From Aquipuribacter sp. SD81 (lineage in GTDB: Bacteria > Actinomycetota > Actinomycetes > Actinomycetales > JBBAYJ01), in NCBI RefSeq assembly GCF_037153975.1, contig NZ_JBBAYJ010000021.1, positions 24,815 to 83,475 on the forward strand: DNA of 58,661 nt, written 5' to 3'. Shown piece by piece: positions 1-10,110 of this stretch (the first letter of the stretch is position 1; the number at the start of each line of letters is the position of its first letter). The notes under the pieces are model-generated. The model had not been told where the DNA came from and ran no database searches. It saw only the letters and a program-made list of their open reading frames with translations. A program made the position numbers and the translations under genes.

Positions 1-333
1 GCCGGGCCAGCGCTCGCTCAGCAGCGAGCGGCGCGGGTCCTCGGTCTCGTCACCCGTCCACGCGGGGTCGGAGACGACGCCGTGGACCACGACCTCCTCC
101 CCGTCGGGGCCGACCCCGGCCGCGTCGGTGCCGAGCACCATCGGCATGCGCTCGGCGGGCAGCCCCACCCCCCGCAGGCTCCACACGTCGTGGTGGTTGA
201 GCGACGCGGCCCGGACGGTGACCGGCACCCAGTCCGGCGGCGGGGCCTCGACCGGCTCGGGGGCCGTGTCGAGGACCTCGAGGGCGGCGAGCGGGTCGTC
301 GGGGGACGGCTGGCTGACGACGACGGCGACCAT
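1..333 (-). CDS. MDR-family zinc-binding dehydrogenase / quinone oxidoreductase, N-terminal part (runs off the left edge)
   Basis: The first 111 residues of a minus-strand gene are present and the C-terminus lies beyond position 1. The protein starts MVAVVVSQPSPDD. It contains the GroES-like N-terminal signature SLNHHDVWSLRGVG followed by MVLGTDAAGV, which matches the SLNHHD-x-W and GxDxAG motifs of medium-chain alcohol dehydrogenase / quinone oxidoreductase proteins. The Rossmann fold and any NAD(P)H-binding glycines are outside the window, so the substrate cannot be inferred. The ATG at 333-331 has no Shine-Dalgarno sequence. TAGACC lies 6 nt upstream (plus positions 340-345) and may be a leaderless -10 element, though its last base departs from TANNNT. 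The gene is transcribed divergently from the SnoaL-like gene at 457. Confidence 0.8.
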   Translation of the reverse strand, partial: MVAVVVSQPSPDDPLAALEVLDTAPEPVEAPPPDWVPVTVRAASLNHHDVWSLRGVGLPAERMPMVLGTDAAGVGPDGEEVVVHGVVSDPAWTGDETEDPRRSLLSERWPG

Positions 334-456
334 GGCGTCGGTCTACCAGCCGCAGGCGGGTGTGTCCCGCCGGGCGATCCGGGGTACCTCCCCGTCGGCC
401 GGGCCGTCGGCCCGGCGGCAGCCGACCCGCCCCTGCTCGGGGCACGAGGAGGACAC

Positions 457-852
457 GTGGACCACGAGGTGCGCGACGAGACCACGCGGCGCTTCATCGC
501 CGCGCTGCGCAAGGTCGAGCAGGACGGGGACCTCGACGGGCTCGCCGGGCTCTTCACCGACGACGCCGAGGTGCTGAGCATCGACGGGCACGGCCCCCGG
601 CAGGGCCAGGACGGCATCCGCGAGCTCTTCCGGGAGTACGTCGGGCAGTTCGACCGGCTGTCGACCACCTTCACGCAGGTGACGGAGGGGGAGAACCGCT
701 CCGCGCTGGAGTGGACGACGGACGCGGTGCGTCCAGGCGGCCACGAGGTGACGTACACCGGCGTGACGGTCATCGACCGCGACGGGGAGCGTTGCACGGG
801 CTTCCGCACCATCTACGACTCCGCCCGCCTCATGCAGAAGGTGGCGCCCTGA
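457..852 (+). CDS. SnoaL/NTF2-like nuclear transport factor 2 family protein
   Basis: A 131-residue protein beginning MDHEVRDETTRRFIAALRK. It has the layout of a SnoaL-like cone fold: an N-terminal helix, a segment FTDDAEVLSIDGH, the G-x-x-x-I-R-E-L-F-R-E-Y motif, then alternating beta strands (SALEWTTDAV, HEVTYTGVTVIDRDGERCTGFRTIYDSARL). Such proteins may be small isomerases, hydrolases or ligand-binding domains, and the sequence gives no substrate. The GTG at 457 is chosen because GAGGAGG lies 5 nt upstream. The longer reading frame reaching back to position 82 has no ribosome-binding site and overlaps the divergent oxidoreductase gene. It appears monocistronic, ending at a hairpin shared with the convergent gene. 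Confidence 0.75.
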   Translation: MDHEVRDETTRRFIAALRKVEQDGDLDGLAGLFTDDAEVLSIDGHGPRQGQDGIRELFREYVGQFDRLSTTFTQVTEGENRSALEWTTDAVRPGGHEVTYTGVTVIDRDGERCTGFRTIYDSARLMQKVAP

Positions 853-854
853 GC

Positions 855-898
855 CGACCGGTCGCGCGCGCCGCACCAGACCGGGGTTGGACCGGTCG
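855..898. terminator. Putative bidirectional terminator hairpin between convergent genes
   Basis: CGACCGGTC (855-863) and GACCGGTCG (890-898) form a perfect 9-bp stem with a 26-nt loop. It lies between the stop of the SnoaL-like gene (852) and the stop of the convergent GDSL-like gene (911). There is no T-run, which is common for actinobacterial intrinsic terminators. Confidence 0.45.
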
Positions 899-910
899 AG
901 CCGCCGGACG

Positions 911-1555
911 TCAGGCCGGCGGCTCGACCCCCCACCAGGCGTACCAGCCGCCGTGGAGGACGAGGTACGCGAGCAGGCCGTAGCCCGCCTGCCCCGGGAC
1001 CCGCCCGTCGGAGGCGGCGACGTCCCGCAGCCAGTCCTCGTGACCCCGGAGGGCGCCGTGGGTGTCGACGTAGGGCACGCGGCGCCGGTCGCACACGTCC
1101 GCGTACGCCGCGGACAGCTCCCCGACCGCGCGGGCGTGCGCGGCGTCGGGACCGTCGGGCAGCACAGGGGGCGGCCCGACGACCATGACGGGCAGGCCCC
1201 GGTTCTGCGCCGCGTCGACGACGTTGGCGACGTTGAGCCGGCTGCGGGCCACGGTCACGCCCTCCCGGGCGTCGGCGCGGCCGGGCGCGAGCACGAGACG
1301 GCCCCGCTCACCGAGCCGCGGCGCCGTCTCGGCCTCCCACCGCGCGGCCGTGCCGGTCGTCGTCTCGCCCGGCACCGCGAGCGGGTACGACGTGATGCGG
1401 AAGGACTCCTGGGGCGTGCGGGCGACGACCCGACCCACCCACCCGAGGGCGCGCGCGTCACCGCGCCCGGCGACGAGCTCGTCACCGAGCACGCAGAGCG
1501 CGACGTCGACCCGGGCGTCGCGCCCGTCGTGCCCCTGCTGCCGGTCGTCGGCCAC
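911..1555 (-). CDS. GDSL/SGNH-like protein with degenerate catalytic blocks
   Basis: A 214-residue protein. The segment ALCVLGDELVAGRGDARALGW aligns with block I of GDSL (SGNH) hydrolases, and DGRVPGQAGYGLLA aligns with block V. The block I serine is replaced by glutamate (GDE for GDS), and the block V D-x-x-H histidine is absent (DGRVPG). A block III G-x-N motif is also not evident. It is therefore either a non-catalytic relative or a separate subgroup whose chemistry is unknown; GDELVAG-type proteins are, as I recall, found in other actinobacteria. The GTG at 1555 lies 2 nt after the kgd stop codon, so it is probably co-translated with kgd. The longer reading frame back to 2437 is antisense-type shadow inside kgd. 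Confidence 0.65.
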   Translation of the reverse strand: MADDRQQGHDGRDARVDVALCVLGDELVAGRGDARALGWVGRVVARTPQESFRITSYPLAVPGETTTGTAARWEAETAPRLGERGRLVLAPGRADAREGVTVARSRLNVANVVDAAQNRGLPVMVVGPPPVLPDGPDAAHARAVGELSAAYADVCDRRRVPYVDTHGALRGHEDWLRDVAASDGRVPGQAGYGLLAYLVLHGGWYAWWGVEPPA

Positions 1556-1557
1556 CC

Positions 1558-4500
1558 TCAGCGCGCCAGCGCCTGCTCGACGAGCCGCGCCTGCTCGTCG
1601 GCGTGCCGGCGGGCCGAGCCCGTCGCGGGCGAGGCCGACGCGGGACGCGCGACGCGGTGCAGCGGCCGGCCCTGCAGCATGTCGTGGGTCTGCATGGCCA
1701 CGAAGGTCCACGGGCCCTGGTTCTCCGGCTCCTCCTGCACCCACACGAGCGACGCCTCGGCGGGGTAGCGCCCGACCGCCTCCAGCAGCTCCTGCCGCGG
1801 CAGCGGCGCGACCTGCTCCAGGCGCAGGATCGCGGTGCGCTCGTCGCCGGCCTTCGCGCGTGCGGCCTGCAGGTCGTAGAACACCTTGCCGCTGCACAGC
1901 AGGACGCGGTCGACCTGCGAGGGGTCGGAGACGGACGCGTCGTCGACGACGGGCCGGAAGCCGCCCGTCGTGAAGTCCTGCACCGCGCTGGTCGCCGCCT
2001 TGAGCCGCAGCATCGACTTCGGCGTGAACACCACGAGCGGTCGACGTGGCTTCGCGTACGCCTGCCGGCGCAGCAGGTGGAAGTACGACGCGGGCGTGCT
2101 CGGCACCGCCACCGTCATGTTGTCCTCGGCGCACATCTGCAGGTAGCGCTCGATGCGGCCCGAGGAGTGGTCCGGGCCCTGGCCCTCGTAGCCGTGGGGG
2201 AGCAGGAGCACGACGCTGCTGCGCTGGCCCCACTTCTGCTCGCCCGCGGCGATGAACTCGTCGACGACCGTCTGCGCGCCGTTGGCGAAGTCCGCGAACT
2301 GCGCCTCCCACAGCACGAGGGTCTCCGGCCGCTCGACGGAGTACCCGTACTCGAAGCCCATGGCCGCGAACTCGCTGAGCAGCGAGTCGTACACCCAGAA
2401 CCGCGCGTCGTCGGACAGCGCCGACAGCGGTGCCCACTCCGCCCCGCTCTGCCGGTCGATGAGGACGGCGTGGCGCTGGACGAACGTGCCGCGCCGGGAG
2501 TCCTGGCCCGCGAGGCGGACCGGGGTGCCCTCGGACACGAGCGAGCCGAAGGCGAGCAGCTCGCCGAAGGCCCAGTCGATGCCGCCGTCGCGCGACATCT
2601 GCCGGCGCCGCTCGAGCAGCGGCGACAGCTTGGGGTGCGGGGAGAAGCCGTCCGGGGGTGTGGCGAACGCGTCGCCGACGCGGTGGACGAGCTCCTCGCT
2701 CACCGCGGTCGCGCGGGTGTCCGCGGGCTCCGCGTCGTCCTGCACCTGCGCGCTCGGCAGCTCCAGGCCGGCCGCAGACCGCTGCTGGTCGGCCTCGCCC
2801 TGCCGCTGCCGGGTCGCCTCGCGGACCTCCTTGAACACGCGCTCGAGCTGGTCGCTGTAGTCGCGCAGCGCCGCCTCGGCCTCCTCGACCGTGATGTCGC
2901 CGCGGCCGATGAGGGACTCGGTGTACAGCTTGCGGACGCTGCGCTTGCCCTCGATGAGGGTGTACATGAGCGGGTTCGTCATCGAGGGGTCGTCACCCTC
3001 GTTGTGGCCGCGCCGGCGGTAGCAGATCATGTCGACGACGACGTCCTTGGCGAACTTCTGCCGGTACTCGAAGGCGAGCGCCGCGACGCGCACGCACGCC
3101 TCCGGGTCGTCGCCGTTCACGTGGAAGATCGGCGCCTGGATCATGCGGGCGACGTCGGTCGCGTAGTACGACGACCGGCTCGCCTGCGGCGCGGTGGTGA
3201 AGCCCACCTGGTTGTTGACGATGAGGTGGACGGTGCCGCCCGTGCGGTACCCGCGCAGCTGCGACAGGTTGAGGGTCTCCGCGACCACGCCCTGCCCGGC
3301 GAAGGCCGCGTCGCCGTGGATGAGGACGGGCAGGACGGGGAAGCTCGACCCGCCGAGGTTGATGCGGTCCTGCTTGGCCCGCGCGATGCCCTCGAGCACC
3401 GGGTTGACGGCCTCCAGGTGCGACGGGTTCGCCGCGAGGTACACCTTGGTCTGCGCGCCCGACGGCGCGGTGAAGGTGCCCTCGGTGCCGAGGTGGTACT
3501 TGACGTCGCCGGAGCCCTGGACCGTCTTCGGGTCCTGCTGCCCCTCGAACTCCGCGAAGATCTGCCCGTACGTCTTGCCGGCGATGTTGGCGAGCACGTT
3601 GAGGCGGCCGCGGTGCGCCATGCCGATGCACACCTCGTCGAGGCCGGCGTCGGCGCTGTCGCTGAGCACCTGGTCGAGGATCGGGATGATCGACTCCGAG
3701 CCCTCGAGGCTGAACCGCTTCTGCCCGACGAACTTCGTCTGCAGGAAGGTCTCGAACGCCTCCGCCGCGTTGAGGCGGCCGAGGATGCGCAGCTGCTCCT
3801 CGCGCGAGGGCTTGTCGTGGCCGTGCTCGACGTGGTCCTGGATCCAGCGCCGCTCCTCGGGGTTCTGGATGTGCATGTACTCGATGCCGACCGTGCGGCA
3901 GTAGGAGTTGCGCAGCACGCCGAGGATGTCGCGCAGCTTCATGGTCGGGCTGCCGCCGAAGCCGCCCGTGGGGAACGTGCGGTCGAGGTCCCACAGGCTG
4001 AGCCCGTGGGTCTGCACGTCGAGGTCCGGGTGCTTGCGCTGGCGGTACTCCAGCGGGTCCGTGTCGGCCATGAGGTGCCCGCGCACGCGGTAGGCGTGGA
4101 TGAGCTCGACGACGCGCGCGGTCTTGTTGACCTGGTCGTCGTCGGACACCGAGACGTCGCGCACCCAGCGGATCGGCTCGTAGGGGACCCGTAGGCTCGC
4201 GAACACCCGCTCGTAGAAGCCGTCCTCGCCAAGCAGCTTGCGGTGCAGCAGCCGCAGGAAGTCCCCGGACTGCGCGCCCTGGATGATGCGGTGGTCGTAC
4301 GTGCTCGTCAGCGTGATGGTCTTGCTGACGGCGAGGCGCGCGAGGGTCTCCTCGCTCGCGCCCGCGTACTCCGCGGGGTACTCCAGCGCGCCGACGCCGA
4401 TGATGGCGCCCTGGCCCTGCATGAGGCGGGGGACGGAGTGGACGGTGCCGATCGTGCCCGGGTTCGTGAGGCTGACGGTCGTGCCCTGGAAGTCCTCGAC

Positions 4501-5391
4501 CGTCAGCGAGCCGGACCGGGCGCGCCGGACCACGTCCTCGTAGCCGGCCCAGAACTGGGCGAAGTCCATCGACTGGGCGCGCTTGATGGCCGGGACCAGG
4601 AGCTGGCGCGTGCCGTCGGGCTTCGCGAGGTCGATCGCGATGCCGAGGTTGACGTCGCTGCTGCGCAGGATGCCGGGCTTGCCGTCGACCTCGGCGTACG
4701 CCCAGTTCATCTCGGGCAGCTCGCGCAGGCCCTCGACGAGGGCGAAGCCGATGAGGTGCGTGAACGACACCTTGCCGCCGCGTGCGCGGGCGAGGTGGTT
4801 GTTGAGCACGATGCGGTTGTCGATGAGCAGCTTCGCCGGCACCGCGCGGACGCTCGTCGCGGTCGGGACGGCGAGGCTGGACTCCATGTTGGTGACGACG
4901 CGGGCCGCCGGGCCCTTGAGGCGCGCCGGCTCGACCGGGCCCTCCTCGCCGGACGCGCTGGGCGACGGGGCGGACTGCCTGGACGACACCGGACGACCCT
5001 CCTGCTGGGGCTTCTGCTGCTGGGACTGCCGTGCCTCCGGAGCCGCCGCCTGCTCGCGGCGGGGCTCGGGCTCGGGCTGCTTCTGCTGGGGCTGCTTCTG
5101 CTGGGGCTGCTTCTGCTCGGGCTGCTTCTGCTCGGGCTGCTTCTGCTCGGGCGTCGCCCGCTCCGGCTCGCGCGCCGTCGCGTCGGCAGCGCCGGCGTCC
5201 GCGTCGTCCGCGCCGCCGTTCGACCCGCCGTTCGACCCGCCGGCCGTCGACGACTCGTCGCCGAAGAACTCGCGCCACTCCGGGGACACCGACGACGGAT
5301 CCTTCCGGTACGCCTCCTGGAGCTCCTGGACCAGCCACTCGTTGGGTCCGAAGCCCGTCATCGGGTCGTCTGCCGGGGTCTGCTGTGACAC
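1558..5391 (-). CDS. kgd: Multifunctional 2-oxoglutarate metabolism enzyme (E1o / acyltransferase fusion, actinobacterial Kgd)
   Basis: A 1277-residue actinobacterial KGD-type enzyme. In this family one polypeptide carries a SucB-like succinyltransferase domain and the ThDP-dependent E1 of 2-oxoglutarate dehydrogenase, acting in the TCA cycle with partner E2/E3 subunits. Visible order: an N-terminal anchor motif ([19 protein letters not shown]), a Pro/Gln/Glu-rich linker of about residues 45-150, an acyltransferase domain ending in [10 protein letters not shown] near residue 365, and the E1 part with [11 protein letters not shown] near residue 590 and [11 protein letters not shown] in the ThDP site. 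There is no lipoyl domain, as expected for the family. The linker has five exact pentapeptide-length repeats (see repeat feature). The start is GTG at 5391. A purine-rich GGGAAGAAGG lies about 14 nt upstream, further than usual. TAGGCT (minus, 5448-5443) is the likely -10. Confidence 0.95.
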   Translation of the reverse strand: MSQQTPADDPMTGFGPNEWLVQELQEAYRKDPSSVSPEWREFFGDESSTAGGSNGGSNGGADDADAGAADATAREPERATPEQKQPEQKQPEQKQPQQKQPQQKQPEPEPRREQAAAPEARQSQQQKPQQEGRPVSSRQSAPSPSASGEEGPVEPARLKGPAARVVTNMESSLAVPTATSVRAVPAKLLIDNRIVLNNHLARARGGKVSFTHLIGFALVEGLRELPEMNWAYAEVDGKPGILRSSDVNLGIAIDLAKPDGTRQLLVPAIKRAQSMDFAQFWAGYEDVVRRARSGSLTVEDFQGTTVSLTNPGTIGTVHSVPRLMQGQGAIIGVGALEYPAEYAGASEETLARLAVSKTITLTSTYDHRIIQGAQSGDFLRLLHRKLLGEDGFYERVFASLRVPYEPIRWVRDVSVSDDDQVNKTARVVELIHAYRVRGHLMADTDPLEYRQRKHPDLDVQTHGLSLWDLDRTFPTGGFGGSPTMKLRDILGVLRNSYCRTVGIEYMHIQNPEERRWIQDHVEHGHDKPSREEQLRILGRLNAAEAFETFLQTKFVGQKRFSLEGSESIIPILDQVLSDSADAGLDEVCIGMAHRGRLNVLANIAGKTYGQIFAEFEGQQDPKTVQGSGDVKYHLGTEGTFTAPSGAQTKVYLAANPSHLEAVNPVLEGIARAKQDRINLGGSSFPVLPVLIHGDAAFAGQGVVAETLNLSQLRGYRTGGTVHLIVNNQVGFTTAPQASRSSYYATDVARMIQAPIFHVNGDDPEACVRVAALAFEYRQKFAKDVVVDMICYRRRGHNEGDDPSMTNPLMYTLIEGKRSVRKLYTESLIGRGDITVEEAEAALRDYSDQLERVFKEVREATRQRQGEADQQRSAAGLELPSAQVQDDAEPADTRATAVSEELVHRVGDAFATPPDGFSPHPKLSPLLERRRQMSRDGGIDWAFGELLAFGSLVSEGTPVRLAGQDSRRGTFVQRHAVLIDRQSGAEWAPLSALSDDARFWVYDSLLSEFAAMGFEYGYSVERPETLVLWEAQFADFANGAQTVVDEFIAAGEQKWGQRSSVVLLLPHGYEGQGPDHSSGRIERYLQMCAEDNMTVAVPSTPASYFHLLRRQAYAKPRRPLVVFTPKSMLRLKAATSAVQDFTTGGFRPVVDDASVSDPSQVDRVLLCSGKVFYDLQAARAKAGDERTAILRLEQVAPLPRQELLEAVGRYPAEASLVWVQEEPENQGPWTFVAMQTHDMLQGRPLHRVARPASASPATGSARRHADEQARLVEQALAR
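5077..5151 (-). repeat. 15-bp tandem repeat x5 inside kgd
   Basis: Five consecutive 15-bp units, ctgcttctgctgggg on the plus strand with c/g variation at one position, encode five E/Q-QKQP pentapeptides (residues about 81-105) of the Kgd linker. The unit length keeps the reading frame, so copy number can change without breaking the enzyme. Confidence 0.9.
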
Positions 5392-5442
5392 GGCGCGGAT
5401 CGCCTTCTTCCCTGCACGCTGTTGTGTCGGCTCGCGGCGGCC

Positions 5443-5448
5443 AGCCTA
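5443..5448 (-). promoter_or_regulatory. Putative -10 element of kgd
   Basis: The minus strand reads TAGGCT, a TANNNT hexamer, about 51 nt before the kgd GTG. This would leave a short leader of about 45 nt. No convincing -35 is seen. Confidence 0.4.
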
Positions 5449-5507
5449 GACCCGCGTCCCGGGCCGGGCCGGTCGGCGCAGGCCCGCCCGGCCGACCGTG
5501 ACGCGGC

Positions 5508-6329
5508 TCACCCCACGTCGCGGCGCAGGCTCACCACCGACGCGGCGCCGGTGAGGACCGCCGCCCAGCCGAGCAGCACGAGCAGGCCACCCCACCACGG
5601 GAGCAGCTGCGCCCCGGTGAAGCCCTCGACGGCCGCCGTCGAGGCGTTCGTCAGCAGGTAGGCCCCGACCTCGGCGAGGTCGACGCCCCCCACCTCGCCG
5701 ACGCCCCCCAGCACGAGGGCGAGGAGGGGGTCGACGAGGAAGACCACGACCACGAGCACGACGACCGCCACGACGAGGTTCCGCACGAGCAGCCCGAAGG
5801 CGACGCCGAGCAGCGCCCAGACCGCGATCCCCGCGACGCCCAGCACGAGCGGTCGCGCGAGGTCGGCGGCCGGTGCGAGGTCGAGGCCGCGGGCCGTCGC
5901 CACGACGGCGAGCAGCAGCAGCGACACCGCCTGCACCGCGAGCCCGTGGACGACACCCACCACGAGCCCGACCACGGACTTCCCCGCCGACACCGCACCC
6001 CGGGACGGGACGACGAGCAGCGTCGGGGCCATGGTCCGGTTCCGGAAGTCGCCCGCGGCGAGCACCGCGCCGGTGACGGCGGCCATGAGGTAGCCCGGCT
6101 GGTAGCCGAACCCGAGCACCGCGAGCTGGCCCGCGGCCGTGCCCAGCGGCGGCAGCCCGAAGCCGTCGGGCCCCTGCTGGCCGTCGACGGGCAGGATGGC
6201 CGCGACCAGGCCGACGTTGACGGCCACGAGCGCGAGGGCGACGACGAGCAGCCCCCACCACACCCACGTCGTCAGCGCCTTCACCGTCTCCAGCCGCACC
6301 GCGCGACCCAGTGCGCGCGCCGGGCTCAC
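5508..6329 (-). CDS. ABC transporter permease (ABC-2 type)
   Basis: A 273-residue membrane protein with about six hydrophobic segments, starting VSPARALGRAVRLETVKALTTWVWWGLLVVALALV. The arrangement (cytoplasmic amphipathic start, TM1, a long loop GFGLPPLGTAAGQLAVLGFGYQPG, and the FRNRTMAPTLLVVPSRGAVSAGKSVVG segment) is typical of ABC-2 exporter permeases. The GDFRNRTMxPTLLxxPxR motif is characteristic. The GTG at 6329 overlaps the stop of the ATPase gene (GTGA), so the two are translationally coupled and probably form one exporter. The substrate is unknown. Antibiotic or lipid export is the usual role of such pairs, but nothing here identifies it. Confidence 0.85.
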   Translation of the reverse strand: MSPARALGRAVRLETVKALTTWVWWGLLVVALALVAVNVGLVAAILPVDGQQGPDGFGLPPLGTAAGQLAVLGFGYQPGYLMAAVTGAVLAAGDFRNRTMAPTLLVVPSRGAVSAGKSVVGLVVGVVHGLAVQAVSLLLLAVVATARGLDLAPAADLARPLVLGVAGIAVWALLGVAFGLLVRNLVVAVVVLVVVVFLVDPLLALVLGGVGEVGGVDLAEVGAYLLTNASTAAVEGFTGAQLLPWWGGLLVLLGWAAVLTGAASVVSLRRDVG

Positions 6330-7309
6330 GCGGCACCCTCCTGCACCGGGGTCCGACGGCTCGCCTCGGCCTCGGTGCGGGCGACGAGCCGGAGGAAGGC
6401 GTCCTCGAGGCGCTGGGTGGTCGGCGCGAGGTGGTGCAGCTCGACGCCGGCGCGCGCGGCGGCGGCCCCGACGACCGCCGGGTCCAGCACCGCCCCCGGG
6501 TCGGCGGCCCTCGCGACGAGGGCGCCGGGCGGGCCGTCGGCGCCGTCCGCGGACACCACCGCGCCGACCGGCCGCAGCGCCTCGGCGAGCAGGTCCGGGG
6601 TGGGGGAGGCGACCACGACGCCGGGCGGCCCGGCGAGGCCGCGGAGCTCCCCGGCGTAGGCGAGCCGACCCGCCGCCAGCACGAGGACCGTGTCGACGGT
6701 CTGCTCGACCTCGCTGAGGACGTGGCTGGAGACGAGCACCGTCCGTCCCTCCGCGGCGAGGGCCCGCAGGAACCCGCGCAGCCACGCGATGCCCTGCGGG
6801 TCCAGGCCGTTGGCCGGCTCGTCCAGCACGAGCATCTCGGGGTCGCCGAGCAGCGCCGCCGCCAGCTGCAGCCGCTGCCGCATGCCGAGGGAGTACCCGC
6901 CCACCCGTCGCCGCGCGGCCCCTGTGAGACCGACGAGGTCGAGCACCTCGTCGCAGCGGCCCGTCGGGATGCCGGCGCCGGCCGCCAGCCAGCGCAGGTG
7001 GTCCCGCCCGCTGCGAGCGGGTGCGGCCGCGCCGCCGTCGAGCGCGGCCCCGACGCGGCGCGCCGGGTCGTCCAGCGACGCGAAGGGCCGGCCGTCCAGC
7101 ACCGCCGTGCCGGCGGTGGGACGCGCGAGGCCGAGGAGCAGCCGCAGCGTCGTCGTCTTGCCGGCGCCGTTCGGGCCGAGGAAGCCCGTCACCCGCCCGG
7201 GCTCGACGCGTGCGTCGAGGCCGTCGACCGCCGTCACCGAGCCGTACCGCTTCGTGAGGCCGCGCAGCTCGACCACGACGCCCTGCCGGGACCCCCGTCC
7301 TGCCGTCAT
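6326..7309 (-). CDS. ABC transporter ATP-binding protein
   Basis: A 327-residue DrrA/CcmA-type ATPase. Walker A is GPNGAGKTTT (about residues 42-51), the signature loop is YSLGMRQRLQLA, and Walker B is MLVLDEPANGLDPQG, followed by the H-loop SSHVLSE. A C-terminal extension of about 100 residues follows the nucleotide-binding domain, as in drug-exporter ATPases. The ATG at 7309 is preferred over the upstream in-frame start because TACGGT lies 7 nt before it, giving a leaderless start. It forms a coupled pair with the permease gene and is divergent from guaB1. Confidence 0.92.
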   Translation of the reverse strand: MTAGRGSRQGVVVELRGLTKRYGSVTAVDGLDARVEPGRVTGFLGPNGAGKTTTLRLLLGLARPTAGTAVLDGRPFASLDDPARRVGAALDGGAAAPARSGRDHLRWLAAGAGIPTGRCDEVLDLVGLTGAARRRVGGYSLGMRQRLQLAAALLGDPEMLVLDEPANGLDPQGIAWLRGFLRALAAEGRTVLVSSHVLSEVEQTVDTVLVLAAGRLAYAGELRGLAGPPGVVVASPTPDLLAEALRPVGAVVSADGADGPPGALVARAADPGAVLDPAVVGAAAARAGVELHHLAPTTQRLEDAFLRLVARTEAEASRRTPVQEGAA

Positions 7310-7316
7310 GCCCCGC

Positions 7317-7322
7317 ACCGTA
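7317..7322 (-). promoter_or_regulatory. Leaderless -10 of the ABC ATPase gene
   Basis: The minus strand reads TACGGT, then 7 nt (GCGGGGC), then the ATG at 7309. There is no Shine-Dalgarno sequence. Confidence 0.55.
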
Positions 7323-7323
7323 G

Positions 7324-8829
<1,506 letters not shown>

Positions 8830-8838
8830 CAGGGCAAC

Positions 8839-8867
8839 TTGAATCGGCGGGACGTCGTCGTTACCTT
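8839..8867 (+). promoter_or_regulatory. Sigma70-like promoter of the M15 peptidase gene, with GTTAC/GTGAC half-sites
   Basis: TTGAAT (8839-8844), a 17-nt spacer and TACCTT (8862-8867) make the best-spaced -35/-10 pair in the window. Overlapping the -10 is GTTAC-N6-GTGAC (8861-8876), an 11-bp direct repeat that resembles sites of the cell-wall regulator MtrA. The MtrA link is inference only. Confidence 0.6.
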
Positions 8868-8873
8868 GTCGTG

Positions 8874-9084
8874 ACCCGCTGACCCCGGTACCCACGACCA
8901 GCGGTTCCCAAACCACGGGCGGACCCCCGACCGCCGAGCGCGACGGTGTCGCGAGCCCCAGCCCCGCGACCCCGGCCCCACCCCCAGCCCCCGCACGACC
9001 CCACCCCCACCCCGAGCCGACCCCTCGGGGCCCGCCCGCCACCGCTGCCTGCCGCGCACGGTGCACGAGACGACCGGAGAGAGC
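8874..9084 (+). promoter_or_regulatory. Structured, C-rich 5' leader of the M15 peptidase gene
   Basis: About 210 nt separate the promoter from the chosen GTG. Three hairpins can be drawn: CCGCTG/CAGCGG (8876-8881 with 8899-8904), GGCGG/CCGCC near 8918-8935, and CGCGAC-ggt-GTCGCG (8939-8953). They are followed by a C-rich tract. By hand count, 8956-9020 holds 44 C, 11 G, 10 A and no T, a strand bias typical of Rho utilisation sites. The hallmark c-di-AMP (ydaO) riboswitch motifs, common upstream of actinobacterial wall hydrolases, are not recognisable. Confidence 0.45.
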
Positions 9085-10101
9085 GTGCCGTTGTCGCGCC
9101 CCGACGAGCAGCCCCTGCCGTCGCGCCGTGCTCTCCGGGCCGCCGAGCGCGCCGCGGAGCACGCCGCCCGGCGGTCGGCCGAGCGCACCGACGCCGTGCG
9201 CTCCCGTACGCGGGCGCCCCGGGTGACGGACGTCCCCGTCGTGCCGCCCGTGGCGCCGCCGGTCGAGCGAGTCCTCGCCGACCACGTGCTCGAGGGCGGG
9301 GACGACGTGTGGGTCGACGACATCACCCCCCGTCCCACCCCGGTCGCGTCCCGGGCGGGCACGCCCGCCCCGGCCGTGCCCGCACCCCGTGCGGGCGGGT
9401 CGGCGTGGCGCCGGCTGCCGCAGGTCCTCGTCGTGGGCTCCCTCGTCGCCGCCACCGCCGGCTACGCCGTCACCGCGGACGTCGCGGCGACCGCGGGCAG
9501 CGTCCCCACCTTCGTCCGCGAGGACGCGGACGTCGTCACGGCGCAGCCCGCGCAGGAGTCGCTCCTCGCCGACATCGACGCCGGCTCGTCGCTGGTCGCG
9601 GGCGAGGACGGCCTGCTGCGTGTCGCCGACGACGGCCAGGCGTCGCGCAGCGGCGAGCGCAGCCTGCTGCCCGGCTGCGACGGCGTCCCGCCGGAGACCG
9701 AGCAGCCCAACGGGCGCATGGACGGCGAGTTCCTCTGCACCCTGTGGGACGGGAAGAGCGAGATCCGCGCGGACGCGGCCGTCTCCCTGGCGGTGCTCAA
9801 CGAGTCCTACCGGGCGGAGTTCGGGCGCGACATGTGCGTGACCGACGGCTACCGCTCCTACGCGGCCCAGCAGTCGCTCAAGGCCCGCAAGCCGGGGCTG
9901 GCCGCCCGGCCCGGCACCTCGGAGCACGGCTGGGGCCTCGCGGTCGACCTGTGCGGCGGCGTCGAGTCGGCCGGGCCCGCCTACTCGTGGCTGCGCGAGA
10001 ACGCCCCCGAGCACGGTTGGGACAACCCCGCCTGGGCCCGCCGCGGCGGGGGCGGGCCGTACGAGCCGTGGCACTGGGAGTACGTCGCCGGTCAGTGGTG
10101 A
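9085..10101 (+). CDS. Membrane-anchored M15-family D-alanyl-D-alanine carboxypeptidase (VanY-like)
   Basis: A 338-residue protein. Residues 1-105 are a charged, Ala/Arg/Pro-rich cytoplasmic region. One transmembrane segment follows ([19 protein letters not shown]), then a linker and a C-terminal peptidase M15B domain. Zinc-site motifs are present: [12 protein letters not shown] (H and D ligands) and PWHWEYV (catalytic Glu and His ligand region), together with the [12 protein letters not shown] substrate loop. The family trims D-Ala from peptidoglycan stem peptides or cleaves LD/DD bonds outside the membrane. The GTG at 9085 has GGAGAG 5 nt upstream; the GTG at 9061 lacks a site. A long leader suggests post-transcriptional control. 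It is convergent with the CPBP-like gene. Confidence 0.88.
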   Translation: MPLSRPDEQPLPSRRALRAAERAAEHAARRSAERTDAVRSRTRAPRVTDVPVVPPVAPPVERVLADHVLEGGDDVWVDDITPRPTPVASRAGTPAPAVPAPRAGGSAWRRLPQVLVVGSLVAATAGYAVTADVAATAGSVPTFVREDADVVTAQPAQESLLADIDAGSSLVAGEDGLLRVADDGQASRSGERSLLPGCDGVPPETEQPNGRMDGEFLCTLWDGKSEIRADAAVSLAVLNESYRAEFGRDMCVTDGYRSYAAQQSLKARKPGLAARPGTSEHGWGLAVDLCGGVESAGPAYSWLRENAPEHGWDNPAWARRGGGGPYEPWHWEYVAGQW

Positions 10102-10107
10102 CCGGCG
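10086..10107. terminator. Bidirectional terminator hairpin overlapping the end of the M15 peptidase gene
   Basis: CGCCGGTCA, a GTGG loop, then TGACCGGCG form a perfect 9-bp stem. The 5' arm encodes the last residues of the peptidase and the 3' arm begins with its TGA stop. The convergent CPBP-like gene ends 3 nt beyond. Confidence 0.55.
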
Positions 10108-10110
10108 GGC

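Noticed and set aside
1603-4194. An 863-codon open frame on the plus strand opposite kgd
   Set aside because: It is a GC-frame shadow of kgd: Arg/Leu/Val/Asp-biased composition, no ribosome-binding site and no family motifs.
5392-5507. Small gene between the ABC permease and kgd
   Set aside because: No start with a ribosome-binding site and no motif. The interval holds the kgd promoter and short leader only.
8874-9060. c-di-AMP (ydaO) riboswitch in the M15 peptidase leader
   Set aside because: The expected GGGGUGAA-like and ACAGCUAACCUCG-like blocks are not present. Some hairpins are, so I report only a structured leader.
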